Shown: in pieces, positions 46,911 through 57,589 of the stretch
Layout: each line of letters begins with the position of its first letter
Position numbering within the stretch: position 1 is the first letter of the stretch
NCBI RefSeq assembly: GCF_900475285.1
Contig: NZ_LS483370.1
Location: 1,006,001 to 1,070,000, forward strand
DNA: 64,000 bases
Direction: 5' to 3'
From: Pseudomonas taetrolens
Lineage (GTDB): Bacteria; Pseudomonadota; Gammaproteobacteria; Pseudomonadales; Pseudomonadaceae
Made by a program: the position numbers and the translations under genes
Notes under the pieces: generated by a model
What the model saw: the letters and a program-made list of their open reading frames with translations, nothing else
What the model was told of the DNA's origin: nothing
Databases searched by the model: none

Positions 46911-47510
46911 TTAGCCCACTTGATAGGTTTGCCCGGTCTGCAGACCCTCGACGCTTCGGGCGTAGGCCAGTGCTACATCGGCAGCGCTGACGGGCTTGAA
47001 GCCTCGAAAGTAGGGCGCATATTTTGCCATGGCCTCTTCCAGTACCGTCGGGCTGACCGAGTTCACCCGCAGCCCGCGTGGCAGTTCGATCGCCGCGGCT
47101 TTGACGAATCCGTCCAGAGCGGCGTTGACCATTGCGGCTGAACTTGCGGTGCGGATCGGCTCACGGTTGAGCACGCCGCTGGTGAAGGTGAACGAAGCGC
47201 CGTCATTGGCGAACTCGCGGCCAATCAGCAGTAAATTGACCTGGCCCATCAATTTGTCCTGCAGGCCAAGGGCGAAGTCTGTTTCGCTCATGTCGGCCAG
47301 CGGAACGAAGTTGACGTTACCGGCTGCGCAGATCAAGGCGTCAAAAGGCCCCGTGCGCTCGAACAACTTGCGGATTGATGTGCTGTCACTGATATCGACA
47401 TGAAAATCGCCGCTTTTGCGGCCAATGCGCACGATCTCATGCCGTGGTGACAGTTCACGATCAATGGCCGAACCAATAGTGCCATTAGCACCGATCAACA
47501 GGATTTTCAT
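46911..47510 (-). CDS. Short-chain dehydrogenase-like protein lacking the catalytic YxxxK
   Basis: A 199-residue Rossmann-fold protein with the NAD(P) loop LLIGANGTIGSAIDRELS and the NAG-type motif ICAAGNVNF. At the place of the catalytic Tyr-x-x-x-Lys it reads ASSAAMVNAALDGFVKAAAI, with Ser/Ala in place of Tyr, so normal SDR chemistry is doubtful. C-terminal LRVNSVSPTVLEEA is typical of the family. It is divergent from a LysR regulator gene 105 bases away, which probably controls it. Confidence 0.85.
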   Translation of the reverse strand: MKILLIGANGTIGSAIDRELSPRHEIVRIGRKSGDFHVDISDSTSIRKLFERTGPFDALICAAGNVNFVPLADMSETDFALGLQDKLMGQVNLLLIGREFANDGASFTFTSGVLNREPIRTASSAAMVNAALDGFVKAAAIELPRGLRVNSVSPTVLEEAMAKYAPYFRGFKPVSAADVALAYARSVEGLQTGQTYQVG

Positions 47511-47615
47511 GGGGGTGTTCCTTGAGTGGCTGGGAGTACGCCCAGTTTAGAACTGGTTTTTTATCTCGATAAGCGCACTAATAAGCAACTTTTGGTTTTC
47601 ATATGGAAACAGTCA

Positions 47616-48536
47616 ATGAGTGAAATGGATGACTTGGCGGCTTTCGCGTTGCTGATCGACGCGGGGAGTTTTACTGTGGCCGCCCAGCAACTGGGGTGTA
47701 GCAAGGGGCAGTTGTCCAAGCGCATCAGCCACCTGGAAGCGCAGTTTTCTGTGGTGTTGCTGCACCGTACGACCCGGCGCTTGAGTCTGACGGCCGCCGG
47801 AGCGGCGTTGTTGCCCCAGGCCCAGGCGCTGGTGGTGCAAGTCGAGCGAGCGCGTCAGGCGCTGGCCAGACTCAAGGACGACATTGCCGGGCCGGTACGC
47901 ATGACGGTGCCTGTGTCGCTGGGAGAAACGTTCTTCGATGCCTTGTTGCTGGAGTTCTCACGGGAATACCCGCAGGTGCAGATTGAACTTGAGCTCAATA
48001 ACAATTACCGCGATCTGGCGAGAGAGGGGTTTGATCTGGCGATCCGTTCGCACGTGGGAAATGACGAGCGTCTGGTCGCCCGGCCCGTGCTCGACTGGCA
48101 TGAAATTACCTGCGCCAGCCCGGCGTATCTTGATCAGTTTGGCGAGCCGGACACACCGCAGTGTTTGCTCGAGCACCGCTGTCTGTTGAACAGTCATTAC
48201 AGTGGTCGCGAGGAGTGGCATTACCATCAGCAGCATGAACTGCATCGTGTCCGGGTTTCGGGCGTGTTTGCCAGTAACCATTACAGCCTGCTGAAAAAAG
48301 CCGCGGTGATTGGTGCCGGTATCGCCCGATTGCCGTCGTACATGCTTCATGCCGAGTTGGCGGACGGACGTTTGCGTGCGGTGTTGCGCGACTATCAGAC
48401 TCGCAGCAATCCAATGTATCTGGTGCACCCTTATCAAGGCGGCCTGCCCAAGCGCACGCAGGTGCTGGTGGATTATCTGGCGAGATGGTTCCAGCGCAAT
48501 GACCAGGCGCTGGTGAGTTTTAAACCCGGGCTTTGA
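47616..48536 (+). CDS. LysR-family transcriptional regulator
   Basis: A 306-residue regulator with an N-terminal winged helix-turn-helix (LAAFALLIDAGSFTVAAQQL, then KGQLSKRISHLEAQFSVVLL) and a periplasmic-binding-like effector domain from about residue 90 (GPVRMTVPVSLGETFFDALL). I take MSEMDDLAAF at 47616; the reading from 47526 is longer than the family, and MDDLAAF at 47625 is an alternative. It is divergent from the SDR gene, the classical layout for a LysR activator and its target. Confidence 0.92.
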   Translation: MSEMDDLAAFALLIDAGSFTVAAQQLGCSKGQLSKRISHLEAQFSVVLLHRTTRRLSLTAAGAALLPQAQALVVQVERARQALARLKDDIAGPVRMTVPVSLGETFFDALLLEFSREYPQVQIELELNNNYRDLAREGFDLAIRSHVGNDERLVARPVLDWHEITCASPAYLDQFGEPDTPQCLLEHRCLLNSHYSGREEWHYHQQHELHRVRVSGVFASNHYSLLKKAAVIGAGIARLPSYMLHAELADGRLRAVLRDYQTRSNPMYLVHPYQGGLPKRTQVLVDYLARWFQRNDQALVSFKPGL

Positions 48537-48561
48537 TCCACTCATGTGTTTTCACCCGCCA

Positions 48562-48587
48562 TAAAAAACGGCCCCGAAGGGCCGTTT
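48562..48587 (-). terminator. Terminator of the branched-chain amino acid transport operon
   Basis: On the minus strand AAACGGCCC, loop TTCG, GGGCCGTTTTTT lies shortly after the livF stop; it can also serve the convergent LysR gene. Confidence 0.9.
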
Positions 48588-48603
48588 CGCAACACATCCC
48601 AGG

Positions 48604-49305
48604 CTATCCGCCGAGGTACGCGTCACGTACTTTTGGATCATTCAGCAATTGTTCACCGGTGCCCTGCATTACGACCCGGCCGTTTTCCAGCACATAGGCA
48701 CGGTCTGCAATTTTCAGTGCCTGGTTGGCGTTTTGCTCCACCAGAAACACGGTCACACCTTCACTGCGCAGTTGTTCGATGATGTCGAAAATCTGCTGAA
48801 TGATGATCGGTGCGAGCCCCAGTGACGGTTCATCGAGCAACAACAGTTTGGGCTTGCTCATCAGCGCCCGGCCAATGGCGAGCATTTGCTGCTCACCACC
48901 GGACATGGTGCCACCGCGTTGCGTAAAGCGTTCCTTCAGGCGCGGGAAAAGATGCAGAACCTTGTCCATCTGTTCCTGATAGTCGCTCTTGTCGGTGAAA
49001 AAACCGCCCATGGCGAGGTTTTCTTCGACAGTCAAACGAGCAAATACCCGACGACCTTCGGGCACAACGGCGATGCTTTTACGCATGATTTGCGCCGAGG
49101 TCAGGCCCACCAGTTCTTCGCCCAGATAGCGAATGCTGCCGCTGTGGGCTTGCGGTGAACCGCAGAGTGTCATCATCAGGGTCGATTTACCGGCACCGTT
49201 GGCCCCGATCAGGGTCACGATTTCGCCTTGGCGGACCTCAATATTGACGCTGTGCAGTGCCTGGATCTTGCCGTAGAAGGTTGAAACGTTTTCAAATTGC
49301 AGCAT
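48604..49305 (-). CDS. livF: Branched-chain amino acid ABC transporter ATPase
   Basis: One of two ATPases (BraG/LivF) powering leucine, isoleucine and valine uptake. The 233-residue protein has Walker A GANGAGKSTLMMTLCG, signature MSGGEQQMLAIGRALM and Walker B LLLLDEPSLGLAP. It is the last gene of the operon, with its ATG adjacent to the livG stop. Confidence 0.95.
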   Translation of the reverse strand: MLQFENVSTFYGKIQALHSVNIEVRQGEIVTLIGANGAGKSTLMMTLCGSPQAHSGSIRYLGEELVGLTSAQIMRKSIAVVPEGRRVFARLTVEENLAMGGFFTDKSDYQEQMDKVLHLFPRLKERFTQRGGTMSGGEQQMLAIGRALMSKPKLLLLDEPSLGLAPIIIQQIFDIIEQLRSEGVTVFLVEQNANQALKIADRAYVLENGRVVMQGTGEQLLNDPKVRDAYLGG

Positions 49306-50073
49306 TTACGCTTCCCCCAAATAGGCTTTGATCACTTCAGGGTTGTCACGGATCTGTTCCGGCGTCCCGTCCGCCAAAGGCGTGCCCTGATTGATCACCA
49401 CGATATGGTCGGAAATGCTCATGACCAGTTTCATGTCGTGCTCAATCAACAGCACTGTGGCGTTGTGCTCGTTGCGCAAAACGCTGATCAGCGCCTTGAG
49501 GTCCTCGGTTTCCTTGGGGTTCAGGCCCGCCGCCGGTTCGTCGAGCATCAGGATGCGCGGGCGCGTCATCATGCACCGGGCAATTTCCAGGCGGCGTTGC
49601 TGACCATAGGCCAAGGTACCGGCCGGCCGGTTGGCGAATTCGGTCAGGTTGACCTTGTCCAGCCAGTACGCGGCATATTCCATTGCCTCACGTTCGCTTT
49701 TGCGGAACCCGGGGGTTTTGAACAGACCGGCCAGGAAGTTGGTGTTGAGGTGACGGTGCTGGGCAATCAGCAGGTTCTCAACGGCGGTCATGTCCTTGAA
49801 CAGGCGTACGTTCTGGAAGGTCCGCACCACGCCCTTGCGGGCGATTTCATGACCCGCCAACCCTTCAATGGCTTCGCCATCCAGCAGGATGCTGCCAGCC
49901 GACGGTTTGTAGAACCCGGTCAGGCAGTTGAACACGGTAGTCTTGCCGGCGCCGTTAGGGCCGATCATGGACACCACCTGTTTTTCCTTGACGGTCAAGG
50001 CGACGCCATTGACCGCCAACAAGCCGCCAAAGCGCATGCTCAGGCCGCTGACTTTCAGAATCTCGCGGCTCAT
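49306..50073 (-). CDS. livG: Branched-chain amino acid ABC transporter ATPase
   Basis: The second ATPase (BraF/LivG), 255 residues. Walker A is [16 protein letters not shown]; the signature [16 protein letters not shown] uses the LAYG variant typical of LivG, and Walker B is [13 protein letters not shown]. Its start overlaps the livM stop by four bases and its stop abuts livF. Confidence 0.95.
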   Translation of the reverse strand: MSREILKVSGLSMRFGGLLAVNGVALTVKEKQVVSMIGPNGAGKTTVFNCLTGFYKPSAGSILLDGEAIEGLAGHEIARKGVVRTFQNVRLFKDMTAVENLLIAQHRHLNTNFLAGLFKTPGFRKSEREAMEYAAYWLDKVNLTEFANRPAGTLAYGQQRRLEIARCMMTRPRILMLDEPAAGLNPKETEDLKALISVLRNEHNATVLLIEHDMKLVMSISDHIVVINQGTPLADGTPEQIRDNPEVIKAYLGEA

Positions 50074-51326
50074 TTTCGCAGCTCCAGGTGAGGACGTTGC
50101 ATTGGCAGCAGACCTTGCGGGCGCCAGATCATCATCAGCACCATCAAGGCGCCGAACAGAAGCATCCGGTACTCACTGAACTCTCGCATCATTTCCGGCA
50201 ACAGAATCATGACCACGGCAGCCAGGATCACGCCCAGTTGCGAGCCCATGCCGCCCAATACCACAATTGCCAGAATGATCGCCGACTCAAGGAAGGTGAA
50301 CGACTCCGGAGTGACCAGCCCCTGGCGTGCAGCAAAGAAACTGCCTGCAAAACCGGCAAAGCTGGCGCCGAGGGTAAAGGCTGACAGTTTGATGACGGTA
50401 GGATTCAAGCCCAGCGCACGGCAGGCAATTTCATCTTCGCGCAAGGCTTCCCACGCCCGGCCAATGGGCATGCGCAGCAGGCGGTTGATCACGAATAGCA
50501 CGACCAGTACCAGGACCAACGCGATCAGGTACAGGAAAATGACCTTGTTGATCGAGTTGTAGGCGATGCCAAAGTATTCATGGAACGTCTGCATGCCTTC
50601 TGCTGCGGTTCTGTCGAAGCTCAGGCCGAAGAGCGTGGGTTTCGGGATGTTGCTGATGCCGTTTGGTCCGCCGGTGAGGTCCGTCAGGTTACGCAGGAAC
50701 AGACGAATGATTTCGCCAAAACCCAGGGTAACAATAGCCAGGTAGTCGCCGCGCAGGCGCAGTACCGGGAATCCGAGCAAGAAACCAAAGGTGGCGGCCA
50801 TCATGCCGGCCAATGGCAGGCAGACCCAGAAGCTCAGCCCAAAGTAATGCGAGAGCAGGGCGTAGGTGTAGGCGCCCACGGCATAGAAGCCCACATAGCC
50901 CAGGTCAAGCAGCCCGGCCAGACCGACCACGATGTTCAGGCCGAGCCCAAGCATGACGTAGATCAGGATCAGGGTGGCAATGTCCACTGCACCGCGCGAG
51001 CCATAGAAGGGCCAGATCAATGCCACCACCACCAGACCGAGAATGATCCAGCGCTGAGTGCTGGGCAGGGTCATGAAGCTGGCCGCTTTGGCGGGGACTT
51101 TTGGCAGGCTGGGCGAGGCTTTCCAGGCGGCGCTCAATTGCTGGTTGAACAAGACGCGCACAAACATCAGCAGGGAGCAGATCGCAATCACGCTCAAGGT
51201 AAAGGTGCTGGTGTTGTGAACTTCGATGTTGATCCCGACGATAGTCAGTTTCAAGCCGAGTACCGGGTAGGCGACGGCCCAGACCAACAGGGCGCTGAAA
51301 AACGCCGATTTAAGATTCCTAGTCAT
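50070..51326 (-). CDS. livM: Branched-chain amino acid ABC transporter permease
   Basis: Inner-membrane permease (BraE/LivM) of 418 residues. The N-terminal extension of about 110 residues with two extra hydrophobic segments is typical of the pseudomonad protein. The core has eight or more helices and the permease loop [20 protein letters not shown] that contacts the ATPases. Its start overlaps livH by four bases and its stop overlaps livG by four. Confidence 0.95.
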   Translation of the reverse strand: MTRNLKSAFFSALLVWAVAYPVLGLKLTIVGINIEVHNTSTFTLSVIAICSLLMFVRVLFNQQLSAAWKASPSLPKVPAKAASFMTLPSTQRWIILGLVVVALIWPFYGSRGAVDIATLILIYVMLGLGLNIVVGLAGLLDLGYVGFYAVGAYTYALLSHYFGLSFWVCLPLAGMMAATFGFLLGFPVLRLRGDYLAIVTLGFGEIIRLFLRNLTDLTGGPNGISNIPKPTLFGLSFDRTAAEGMQTFHEYFGIAYNSINKVIFLYLIALVLVLVVLFVINRLLRMPIGRAWEALREDEIACRALGLNPTVIKLSAFTLGASFAGFAGSFFAARQGLVTPESFTFLESAIILAIVVLGGMGSQLGVILAAVVMILLPEMMREFSEYRMLLFGALMVLMMIWRPQGLLPMQRPHLELRK

Positions 51327-52246
51327 ACTTTTTCAATCTCCGGACGCCCCAGGATGCCGGTCGGACGGAACAGCAGCACCAGCACCAGCAAGCCAAAAGC
51401 CACAACGTCTTTGTACTGGTCACCGAAAATATCGGCGCCAAAGGCTTCAGCTACACCCAGTACCAGGCCGCCGAGCATCGCGCCGGGGATACTGCCGATT
51501 CCGCCCAGTACCGCAGCGGTAAAGGCCTTGAGGCCTACCAGGAAACCCGCGTTAGGGTTGATCACGCCGTATTGCACACTGATGAGCACTGCGGCCACGG
51601 CTGCCAGGGCGGCACCGATGACGAATGTCAGGGCGATCACGTTGTTGGTATTGATGCCCAGCAGGTTGGCCATCTTCATGTCTTCGGCGCAGGCGCGACA
51701 GGCGCGGCCCATGCGGGAGCGGGAGATGAACAGGGTCAGGCCGAGCATGGCCAGCACGGTGACCACGAAGACCACGATTTGCATGTAGGAGATGATGACT
51801 TCCTGAGCCCCGCCCGGACCAAAGCTGAAACCGCCCGGGATCAGGTTGGGAATAGATTTGTCTTTTGAGTCCTGGGACAGCAACACCATGTTTTGCAGGA
51901 AGATCGACATACCAATGGCAGAAATCAAAGGGATCAGACGATTACTGCCGCGCAGGGGACGATAGGCCACCCGTTCGATGCTGTAACCGTAAGCACTGGT
52001 GACCACGATGGTGGCGAGGAACGCTACGGTCATCAACAGCGGAACGCTGTCCAGACCCATCATGGTGAGGCCTGCAATCGCGATGAACGCGATGTAGGAA
52101 CCAATCATGTACACCTCGCCGTGGGCGAAGTTGATCATTCCAATAATGCCGTAAACCATCGTATAGCCGATGGCGATCAGGGCATAGGTGCTGCCAACGT
52201 TGAGGCCGTTAACCAGCATTTGGAAGAAGTGATAGATGTCAGGCAT
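51323..52246 (-). CDS. livH: Branched-chain amino acid ABC transporter permease
   Basis: Inner-membrane permease (BraD/LivH), 307 residues with about eight helices. It begins [20 protein letters not shown], with the LivH-type sequences [20 protein letters not shown] and the ATPase-contacting [20 protein letters not shown]. It is the first of the four tightly coupled transporter genes downstream of braC. Confidence 0.95.
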   Translation of the reverse strand: MPDIYHFFQMLVNGLNVGSTYALIAIGYTMVYGIIGMINFAHGEVYMIGSYIAFIAIAGLTMMGLDSVPLLMTVAFLATIVVTSAYGYSIERVAYRPLRGSNRLIPLISAIGMSIFLQNMVLLSQDSKDKSIPNLIPGGFSFGPGGAQEVIISYMQIVVFVVTVLAMLGLTLFISRSRMGRACRACAEDMKMANLLGINTNNVIALTFVIGAALAAVAAVLISVQYGVINPNAGFLVGLKAFTAAVLGGIGSIPGAMLGGLVLGVAEAFGADIFGDQYKDVVAFGLLVLVLLFRPTGILGRPEIEKV

Positions 52247-52429
52247 TACAAAGCTCCTAAAAACCTGAGACGCATTTCACTGGTGGAGTCATTTTCCGGC
52301 CTGGGCGGTAGGGGGTTTCACCCACTTTGAGCGCAGGTCTTCTGCCAGCGAACCGCTGGTGACGGTTTTAAAGATTTTCAGGTGGGGAGACTTCCGGATC
52401 ACGAAAGCGCGGCCCATATTCCATAAAAC

Positions 52430-52457
52430 GAAGCCCACCGCGCATGCAGTGGGCTTC
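52430..52457 (-). terminator. Attenuating hairpin between braC and livH
   Basis: GAAGCCCAC and GTGGGCTTC pair around a ten-base loop and are followed on the minus strand by GTTTTA. Partial termination here would give more binding protein than permease, as usual in such operons. Confidence 0.65.
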
Positions 52458-52480
52458 ATTGTCAGATCAAGAACCGGACC

Positions 52481-53602
52481 TTACTGAGGATTTGCCTCGG
52501 TTTTAGGTTTGCCGAAGTGCCATTCGTAGATGACGAACTTGAAGTTCTTCAGGTCGCCTTTCTCATCGAAGCTCAGGTCGCCCATTGGGGTCTTGAAAGT
52601 ACCCTCATGGATGGCTTTGGCAACTTTGTCGGTGTCTTCGCTTTTGGTCTGCTCGATGGCCTTGGCGATGACTTCAACTGCGGAGTAGGCCGGGAACACG
52701 AATGGGCCGGTCGGGTCCTGCTTCTTGGCCTGGAATGCATCAGCCAGTGCCTTGTTTTCCGGCAGTTGGTCGAATGCCTGCGGCAGGGTAACCAGCAGGC
52801 CTTCGGATGCGCCCTGGGCAATTTGCGAGATGGAATCGTTGCCCACGCCTTCTGGGCCCATGAACTTGGCGTTCAGGCCTTTTTCCTTGGCCTGGCGCAG
52901 GATCAGCCCCAGCTCAGGGTGGTAGCCGCCGTAGTAGACGAAGTCGACGTTTGCTTGCTTGAGCTTGGAGATGATGGCCGCGAAGTCTTTATCGCCAGCG
53001 TTGACGCCTTCAAAGACAGCAACTTTGACGCCTTTGTCTTCCAGGGTCTTTTTAACGGCAGTGGCGATACCTTCACCGTATTGTTGCTTGTCGTGCAGGA
53101 CGGCAACGGTTTTCGGTTTGACGTGATCGGCGATGTAGTTGCCGGCCGCCGGACCCTGGGCACTGTCGAGGCCGATGGTACGGAACACCAGCTTGTAACC
53201 GCGTGCGGTGATTTCCGGAGCCGTGGCTGCCGGGGTAATCATGATGATGCCTTCGTCTTCGTAGATGTCCGAAGCAGGCTGAGTGGAGCTGGAGCACAGG
53301 TGACCGACCACAAACTTGACGCCGTCATTGACGATTTTGTTGGCGACGGCAACGGCTTGTTTTGGATCGCAAGCGTCGTCGTACACCTTGGCCTCAAGCA
53401 TTTTCCCGTTAACGCCGCCCTTGGCGTTGATTTGCTCGACGGCCATTTCGGCGCCGGCAACCTGCATGTCGCCATACTGAGTGACTGGGCCTGTCCGGGC
53501 GCCCGCGATACCGATCTTGATGGTATCCGCCGCAAACGAATGGCTGGCAACACCGGCCAGAACCATCGCGGCAAACAGTTTAGTAATCTGCTTCTTAGCC
53601 AT
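52481..53602 (-). CDS. braC: Branched-chain amino acid-binding protein
   Basis: Periplasmic receptor of the Leu/Ile/Val(/Ala/Thr) transporter, 373 residues. The signal peptide MAKKQITKLFAAMVLAGVAS ends at about SFA-A. The mature protein is a type I bilobed binding protein with TIKIGIAGARTGPVTQYGDM at the ligand site, the disulfide pair typical of LIV receptors (CDPKQA ... HLCSSSTQP), and YYGGYHPELGLILRQAKEKG. It is the first gene of braC-livHMGF. Confidence 0.96.
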   Translation of the reverse strand: MAKKQITKLFAAMVLAGVASHSFAADTIKIGIAGARTGPVTQYGDMQVAGAEMAVEQINAKGGVNGKMLEAKVYDDACDPKQAVAVANKIVNDGVKFVVGHLCSSSTQPASDIYEDEGIIMITPAATAPEITARGYKLVFRTIGLDSAQGPAAGNYIADHVKPKTVAVLHDKQQYGEGIATAVKKTLEDKGVKVAVFEGVNAGDKDFAAIISKLKQANVDFVYYGGYHPELGLILRQAKEKGLNAKFMGPEGVGNDSISQIAQGASEGLLVTLPQAFDQLPENKALADAFQAKKQDPTGPFVFPAYSAVEVIAKAIEQTKSEDTDKVAKAIHEGTFKTPMGDLSFDEKGDLKNFKFVIYEWHFGKPKTEANPQ

Positions 53603-53964
53603 CTTTATTGGTGCTCCACTCTTCTGTTGTAATTTTTATAGTCCTGGAAGCCAAGGCAGCCGGACCGGGTCTTCTTTGAGCGAAATTCCCGATCATTCCC
53701 CCTTGCAACTGTACCGGTACAGTGTAGAGCGCCGGTTCAACGCTTGAATAGCAGGCTGCCAGGGGAAAAAACAGGAAATGTCGCTTAAACGAAAGAAAGA
53801 GACAGAATGGCGGCGAATCAGGCTGGTGATATTTATCAGAATGTTGCTATCTCAACGCTGCTGCCAAGACTCTCTGTTCTTTCCTCGCGCCTTTACCTGA
53901 AATCGGGTTTTTCTACCGGGTATGCGGCGCTATCATTGCGTCGATTTTTTACCTGGTGAAACCC
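53603..53964. promoter_or_regulatory. Promoter region of braC with a perfect 16-base palindrome
   Basis: ACTGTACCGGTACAGT at 53708-53723 is a perfect 16-base inverted repeat, 105 bases upstream of the braC ATG, and looks like an operator. I cannot name the regulator. The rest of the gap must also contain the promoter of the DUF2288 gene; no gene is visible. Confidence 0.5.
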
Positions 53965-54270
53965 ATGAACCAAGAACCTAGCACCCTCTATGCCAAGCTG
54001 CTTGGCGAGACCTCAACTATCGAATGGAAAGCCTTGGAGAAATTCTTCGCCAAGGGGGAAGTGTTGTGGATCGCACCCGAGCTCGACTTGATCGAAGCGG
54101 CGCAGGCAATGAGCCAGGATGAGGCAGAGAAAGTCGCGGCCTGGATGGCCTCGGGATCTTTAAGCAAAGTGTCTGCATCGCAGGCTCTGGACTTCGTTGA
54201 GCGCGACCCTGAGCTTTGGGCAGTGGTGGTCACGCCCTGGATAATGATCCAGGAAAGGGCGCAAAAATAA
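53965..54270 (+). CDS. DUF2288 protein
   Basis: A 101-residue cytoplasmic protein matching the DUF2288 family, with YAKLLGETSTIEWKALEKFF and VLWIAPELDLIEAAQAMSQD near the start and ERDPELWAVVVTPWIMIQE at the end. Function is unknown. The ATG at 53965 gives the family-like start MNQEPSTLYAKLLGE; an in-frame GTG at 53956 adds three residues. It stands alone. Confidence 0.8.
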   Translation: MNQEPSTLYAKLLGETSTIEWKALEKFFAKGEVLWIAPELDLIEAAQAMSQDEAEKVAAWMASGSLSKVSASQALDFVERDPELWAVVVTPWIMIQERAQK

Positions 54271-54369
54271 TTCAGCGCCCTAAATCAGGGCGGTTATTTG
54301 CCGGGACTCACACACCTTAAGTGTGTAGGCCAGTAACTCGAAACTGGGTAGTGGCAAATTGCCGTAGAG

Positions 54370-54402
54370 AAACGCCACAGTTGCTGCTGCGGCGTTTTTT
54401 TT
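54370..54402 (+). terminator. Terminator downstream of the DUF2288 gene
   Basis: AAACGCC, a loop with GCTGCTGC, then GGCG and eight T residues, in the gap before the convergent rapA gene. The rest of the 54271-54570 gap has no gene. Confidence 0.75.
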
Positions 54403-54496
54403 GTGTCTGTCCGGCGATGTGTGCGGTCATGAACGGCAGGTCGCCGTGCCAATCGGCCGGATTAGGGAGGGGGGGGAGAAACAGCCCGTGATGGGC

Positions 54497-54528
54497 GTTG
54501 TAGCCGTTGCCGCAGGCTGCGACGGGCC
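54497..54528. repeat. REP-like element
   Basis: GTAGCCGTTGCCGCAGGCTG followed by CGACGGGCC can fold CCGTTGC/GCGACGG and has the typical GTAGCCGCTGCCGCAGGCTGCGA form of P. fluorescens-group REPs, in the gap between convergent genes. Confidence 0.55.
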
Positions 54529-54570
54529 TCAACGATGCCCCATCACAACCTGCGGTCGCGGTTACCGCTG

Positions 54571-57417
54571 TTAGCCTGCAACCAGGACGCGAATTGCTTC
54601 AAGGCGCAGGGCGGCTTTTTCAAGCATTGCCAGGCTTTGCTCGCGCTGTTTGCGCAAGGCAACCAGTTCGCTGTCGCGCACGCTCGGGTTAACCGCCTGC
54701 AGGGCGGTCAGGCGTGCCAGCTCTTCTTCGGTGTCGGCTGCCAGGCGACGCTGGGCCTCTGCGACACGTTCTGCGTGACGCGGTGCGATTTTGGCTTCGC
54801 CGGCGTTGATCTTCGGCGTGAGACTGTCACGCTGTGCTTGAACGAACTTGTTGGCACTGGCCCGCGGTACGCTTTCCAGTTGTTCGTTCAGGGTGTCGAA
54901 GGCTACCCGGGACGACAGGTCGTTGCCGTTGGCATCCAGCAGGCAGCGCAGGGCAGCCGGCGGCAGGTAACGACCCAGCTGCAAGGCGCGGGGCGCGACC
55001 ACTTCACTGACGTAAATCAGCTCAAGCAGGACTGTCCCGGGCTTCAGTGCCTTGTTCTTGATCAGCGCTACCGCCGTGTTGCCCATCGAGCCGGAGAGCA
55101 CGAGATCCATGCCGCCCTGCACCATAGGGTGTTCCCAGGTGATGAACTGCATGTCTTCACGCGACAGCGCCTGGTTGCGATCGTAGGTGATGGTGACGCC
55201 TTCGTCGTCGCCCAGCGGGAAGCTGGCGTCGAGCATCTTTTCGCTGGGCTTGAGGATCAAGGCGTTTTCGGAATGGTCTTCGCTGTCGATGCCAAAGGCG
55301 TTGAACAGGGTTTCCATGTAAATCGGCAAGGTGAATTGATCGTCTTGCTCAAGGATCGCTTCAACCAGCGCCTCGCCCTCGCCCGAACCACCGGAGTTAA
55401 GCTCCAGCAGGCGGTCGCGACCGGTGTGCAGTTCTTGTTCGAGGCGTTCGCGCTCGGCCCGCGCTTCATCGATCAGGGCCTGCCACTCTTCATCGTCTGC
55501 GGCTTCAAGCAACGGCAGCAGGCGTGGACCGAACCGGTGTTGCAGGGCGTTGCCGGTAGGGCAGGTATTGAGGAAGGCATTCAGTGCTTCGTGGTACCAC
55601 TGGAACAGGCGCTGTTGCGGGCTGGTTTCAAGGTAAGGCACATGCAGTTCAATGACGTGCTTCTGGCCGATTCGGTCCAGACGACCAATACGCTGTTCCA
55701 GAAGATCCGGGTGGGACGGCATGTCGAACAGCACCAAGTGGTGCGCAAACTGGAAGTTACGGCCTTCACTGCCGATTTCGGAGCAGATCAGTACTTGGGC
55801 GCCGAACTCTTCGTCTGCGAAGTAGGCTGCTGCACGGTCACGCTCAAGAATGTTCATGCCTTCGTGGAAGACCGTCGCTGGGATGCCGGAGCGCACGCGC
55901 AGAGCGTCTTCCAGATCCATTGCGGTTTCCGCGTGAGCACAGATCACCAGCACTTTGGTGCGCTTGAGCATCTTCAGCGTGTCGGTCAGCCACTCAACCC
56001 GAGGGTCGAAGCGCCACCAGCGTTCTTCTTCGCTGGTGTCCGGCTGGGCCTGGAAGCTGACTTCCGGATACAGTTCGGCGTGTTCACCCAGCGGTAGCTC
56101 CAGGTATTCGTCCGGGCACGGCAGCGGGTAAGCGTGCAGTTTGCGCTCAGGAAATCCTTGAATCGCGGCGCGGGTATTTCGGAACAGGACACGGCCAGTG
56201 CCGTGACGGTCCAGCAATTCGCGCACCAGGCGAGCGCTGGCTTCGGCGTCGCCTTCGTTGACGGCAGCCAGCAAGCTGTCCCCTTCGGCACCCAGGAAAC
56301 CATGAATGGTTTGATGGGCTTCTGGCGACAGACGGCCTTTATCCAGCAGTTCCTGAACCGCCTGGGCCACAGGGCGATAGTTGTCGCTTTCGGCGCGGAA
56401 GGCCGCCAAATCGTGGAAACGGTTCGGGTCGAGCAGGCGCAAACGGGCGAAGTGGCTGTCCTGGCCCAGTTGTTCCGGAGTTGCGGTCAGCAGCAACACG
56501 CCCGGGATCACCCCGGCAAGTTGTTCAACCAGGTCATACTCGGGGCTGACCTGATCTTCATGCCATACCAGGTGGTGCGCTTCGTCGACCACCAGCAGGT
56601 CCCAGCCGGCTGCAAACAGGGCGTCCTGGGCCTTGGGGTCGTCTACCAGCCATTCCAGCGCTACCAGCGCCAGCTGGCAGTCTTCAAACGGGTTGCTGGC
56701 ATCGCTTTCAATGAAACGTTCTTCGTCGAACAACGCCACTTCGAGGTTGAAACGACGGCGCATCTCAACCAGCCACTGATGCTGCAGGTTTTCCGGCACG
56801 ACGATCAGCACGCGGCTGGCACGGCCACTGAGCAGCTGGCGATGGATGACCAGACCGGCTTCGATGGTTTTACCCAGACCCACTTCGTCAGCCAGCAGTA
56901 CACGGGGTGCGATACGGTCTGCCACTTCACGGGCAATGTGCAATTGGTGGGCAATCGGTTGTGCCCGTACGCCACCCAGGCCCCACAGCGGCGATTGCAA
57001 CTGGCGGCTGGTGTGTTCGAGGGTGTGGTAGCGCAGGGAAAACCAGGACAGCGGGTCGATCTGGCCGGCAAACAAGCGATCACTGGCCAGGCGGAACTGG
57101 ATGAAGTTCGAGAGCTGGGTTTCCGGCAGGGTGACGGCTTCGTTTTGCTCGTTGAGCCCGTGGTAGACCATGATGCCGTCGGCATCTTCGACTTCGCGCA
57201 CGGTCATCTTCCAGCCTTCGAAGTGGATGATCGTGTCACCCGGCGAGAAACGTACACGCGTGAGCGGTGCATTGCGCAGCGAATATTGACGGGTTTCGCC
57301 AGTGGCCGGATAGAGCACGGTCAACAAGCGACCGTCCTGTGCCAGAACGGTGCCCAAACCTAGCTCAGCTTCGCTGTCACTAATCCAGCGTTGCCCCGGT
57401 TGATACTGCTGCGCCAT
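54571..57417 (-). CDS. rapA: RNA polymerase-associated helicase-like ATPase RapA
   Basis: SWI2/SNF2 ATPase of 948 residues that binds RNA polymerase and recycles it after transcription. The start [20 protein letters not shown] at 57417 is the conserved one. Two Tudor-like domains fill the first 105 residues. The ATPase core has Walker [21 protein letters not shown], box [10 protein letters not shown], and C-terminal helicase motifs ([20 protein letters not shown], then DRIGQK). A coiled Arg/Glu/Ala-rich segment ends the protein. Confidence 0.96.
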   Translation of the reverse strand: MAQQYQPGQRWISDSEAELGLGTVLAQDGRLLTVLYPATGETRQYSLRNAPLTRVRFSPGDTIIHFEGWKMTVREVEDADGIMVYHGLNEQNEAVTLPETQLSNFIQFRLASDRLFAGQIDPLSWFSLRYHTLEHTSRQLQSPLWGLGGVRAQPIAHQLHIAREVADRIAPRVLLADEVGLGKTIEAGLVIHRQLLSGRASRVLIVVPENLQHQWLVEMRRRFNLEVALFDEERFIESDASNPFEDCQLALVALEWLVDDPKAQDALFAAGWDLLVVDEAHHLVWHEDQVSPEYDLVEQLAGVIPGVLLLTATPEQLGQDSHFARLRLLDPNRFHDLAAFRAESDNYRPVAQAVQELLDKGRLSPEAHQTIHGFLGAEGDSLLAAVNEGDAEASARLVRELLDRHGTGRVLFRNTRAAIQGFPERKLHAYPLPCPDEYLELPLGEHAELYPEVSFQAQPDTSEEERWWRFDPRVEWLTDTLKMLKRTKVLVICAHAETAMDLEDALRVRSGIPATVFHEGMNILERDRAAAYFADEEFGAQVLICSEIGSEGRNFQFAHHLVLFDMPSHPDLLEQRIGRLDRIGQKHVIELHVPYLETSPQQRLFQWYHEALNAFLNTCPTGNALQHRFGPRLLPLLEAADDEEWQALIDEARAERERLEQELHTGRDRLLELNSGGSGEGEALVEAILEQDDQFTLPIYMETLFNAFGIDSEDHSENALILKPSEKMLDASFPLGDDEGVTITYDRNQALSREDMQFITWEHPMVQGGMDLVLSGSMGNTAVALIKNKALKPGTVLLELIYVSEVVAPRALQLGRYLPPAALRCLLDANGNDLSSRVAFDTLNEQLESVPRASANKFVQAQRDSLTPKINAGEAKIAPRHAERVAEAQRRLAADTEEELARLTALQAVNPSVRDSELVALRKQREQSLAMLEKAALRLEAIRVLVAG

Positions 57418-57589
57418 GCTGCCTGACTCCCGCTTCGAAAAAGCCGAGTATATTAACGGATCATGGGCTTCAGTCCAAAGCACTCTCATAAAAAGCTACG
57501 CGGCTTGAATCGGTCCGGTGTTGATTTTCGACGAGTGGCCCACGTCGATCGACTCGCCACCGACACCTTCAAACAGGAGCACGATCACT

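Noticed and set aside
54535..56097. A 520-codon plus-strand open frame opposite rapA
   Set aside because: The rapA helicase motifs are on the other strand; this frame has antisense-type composition and no domain.
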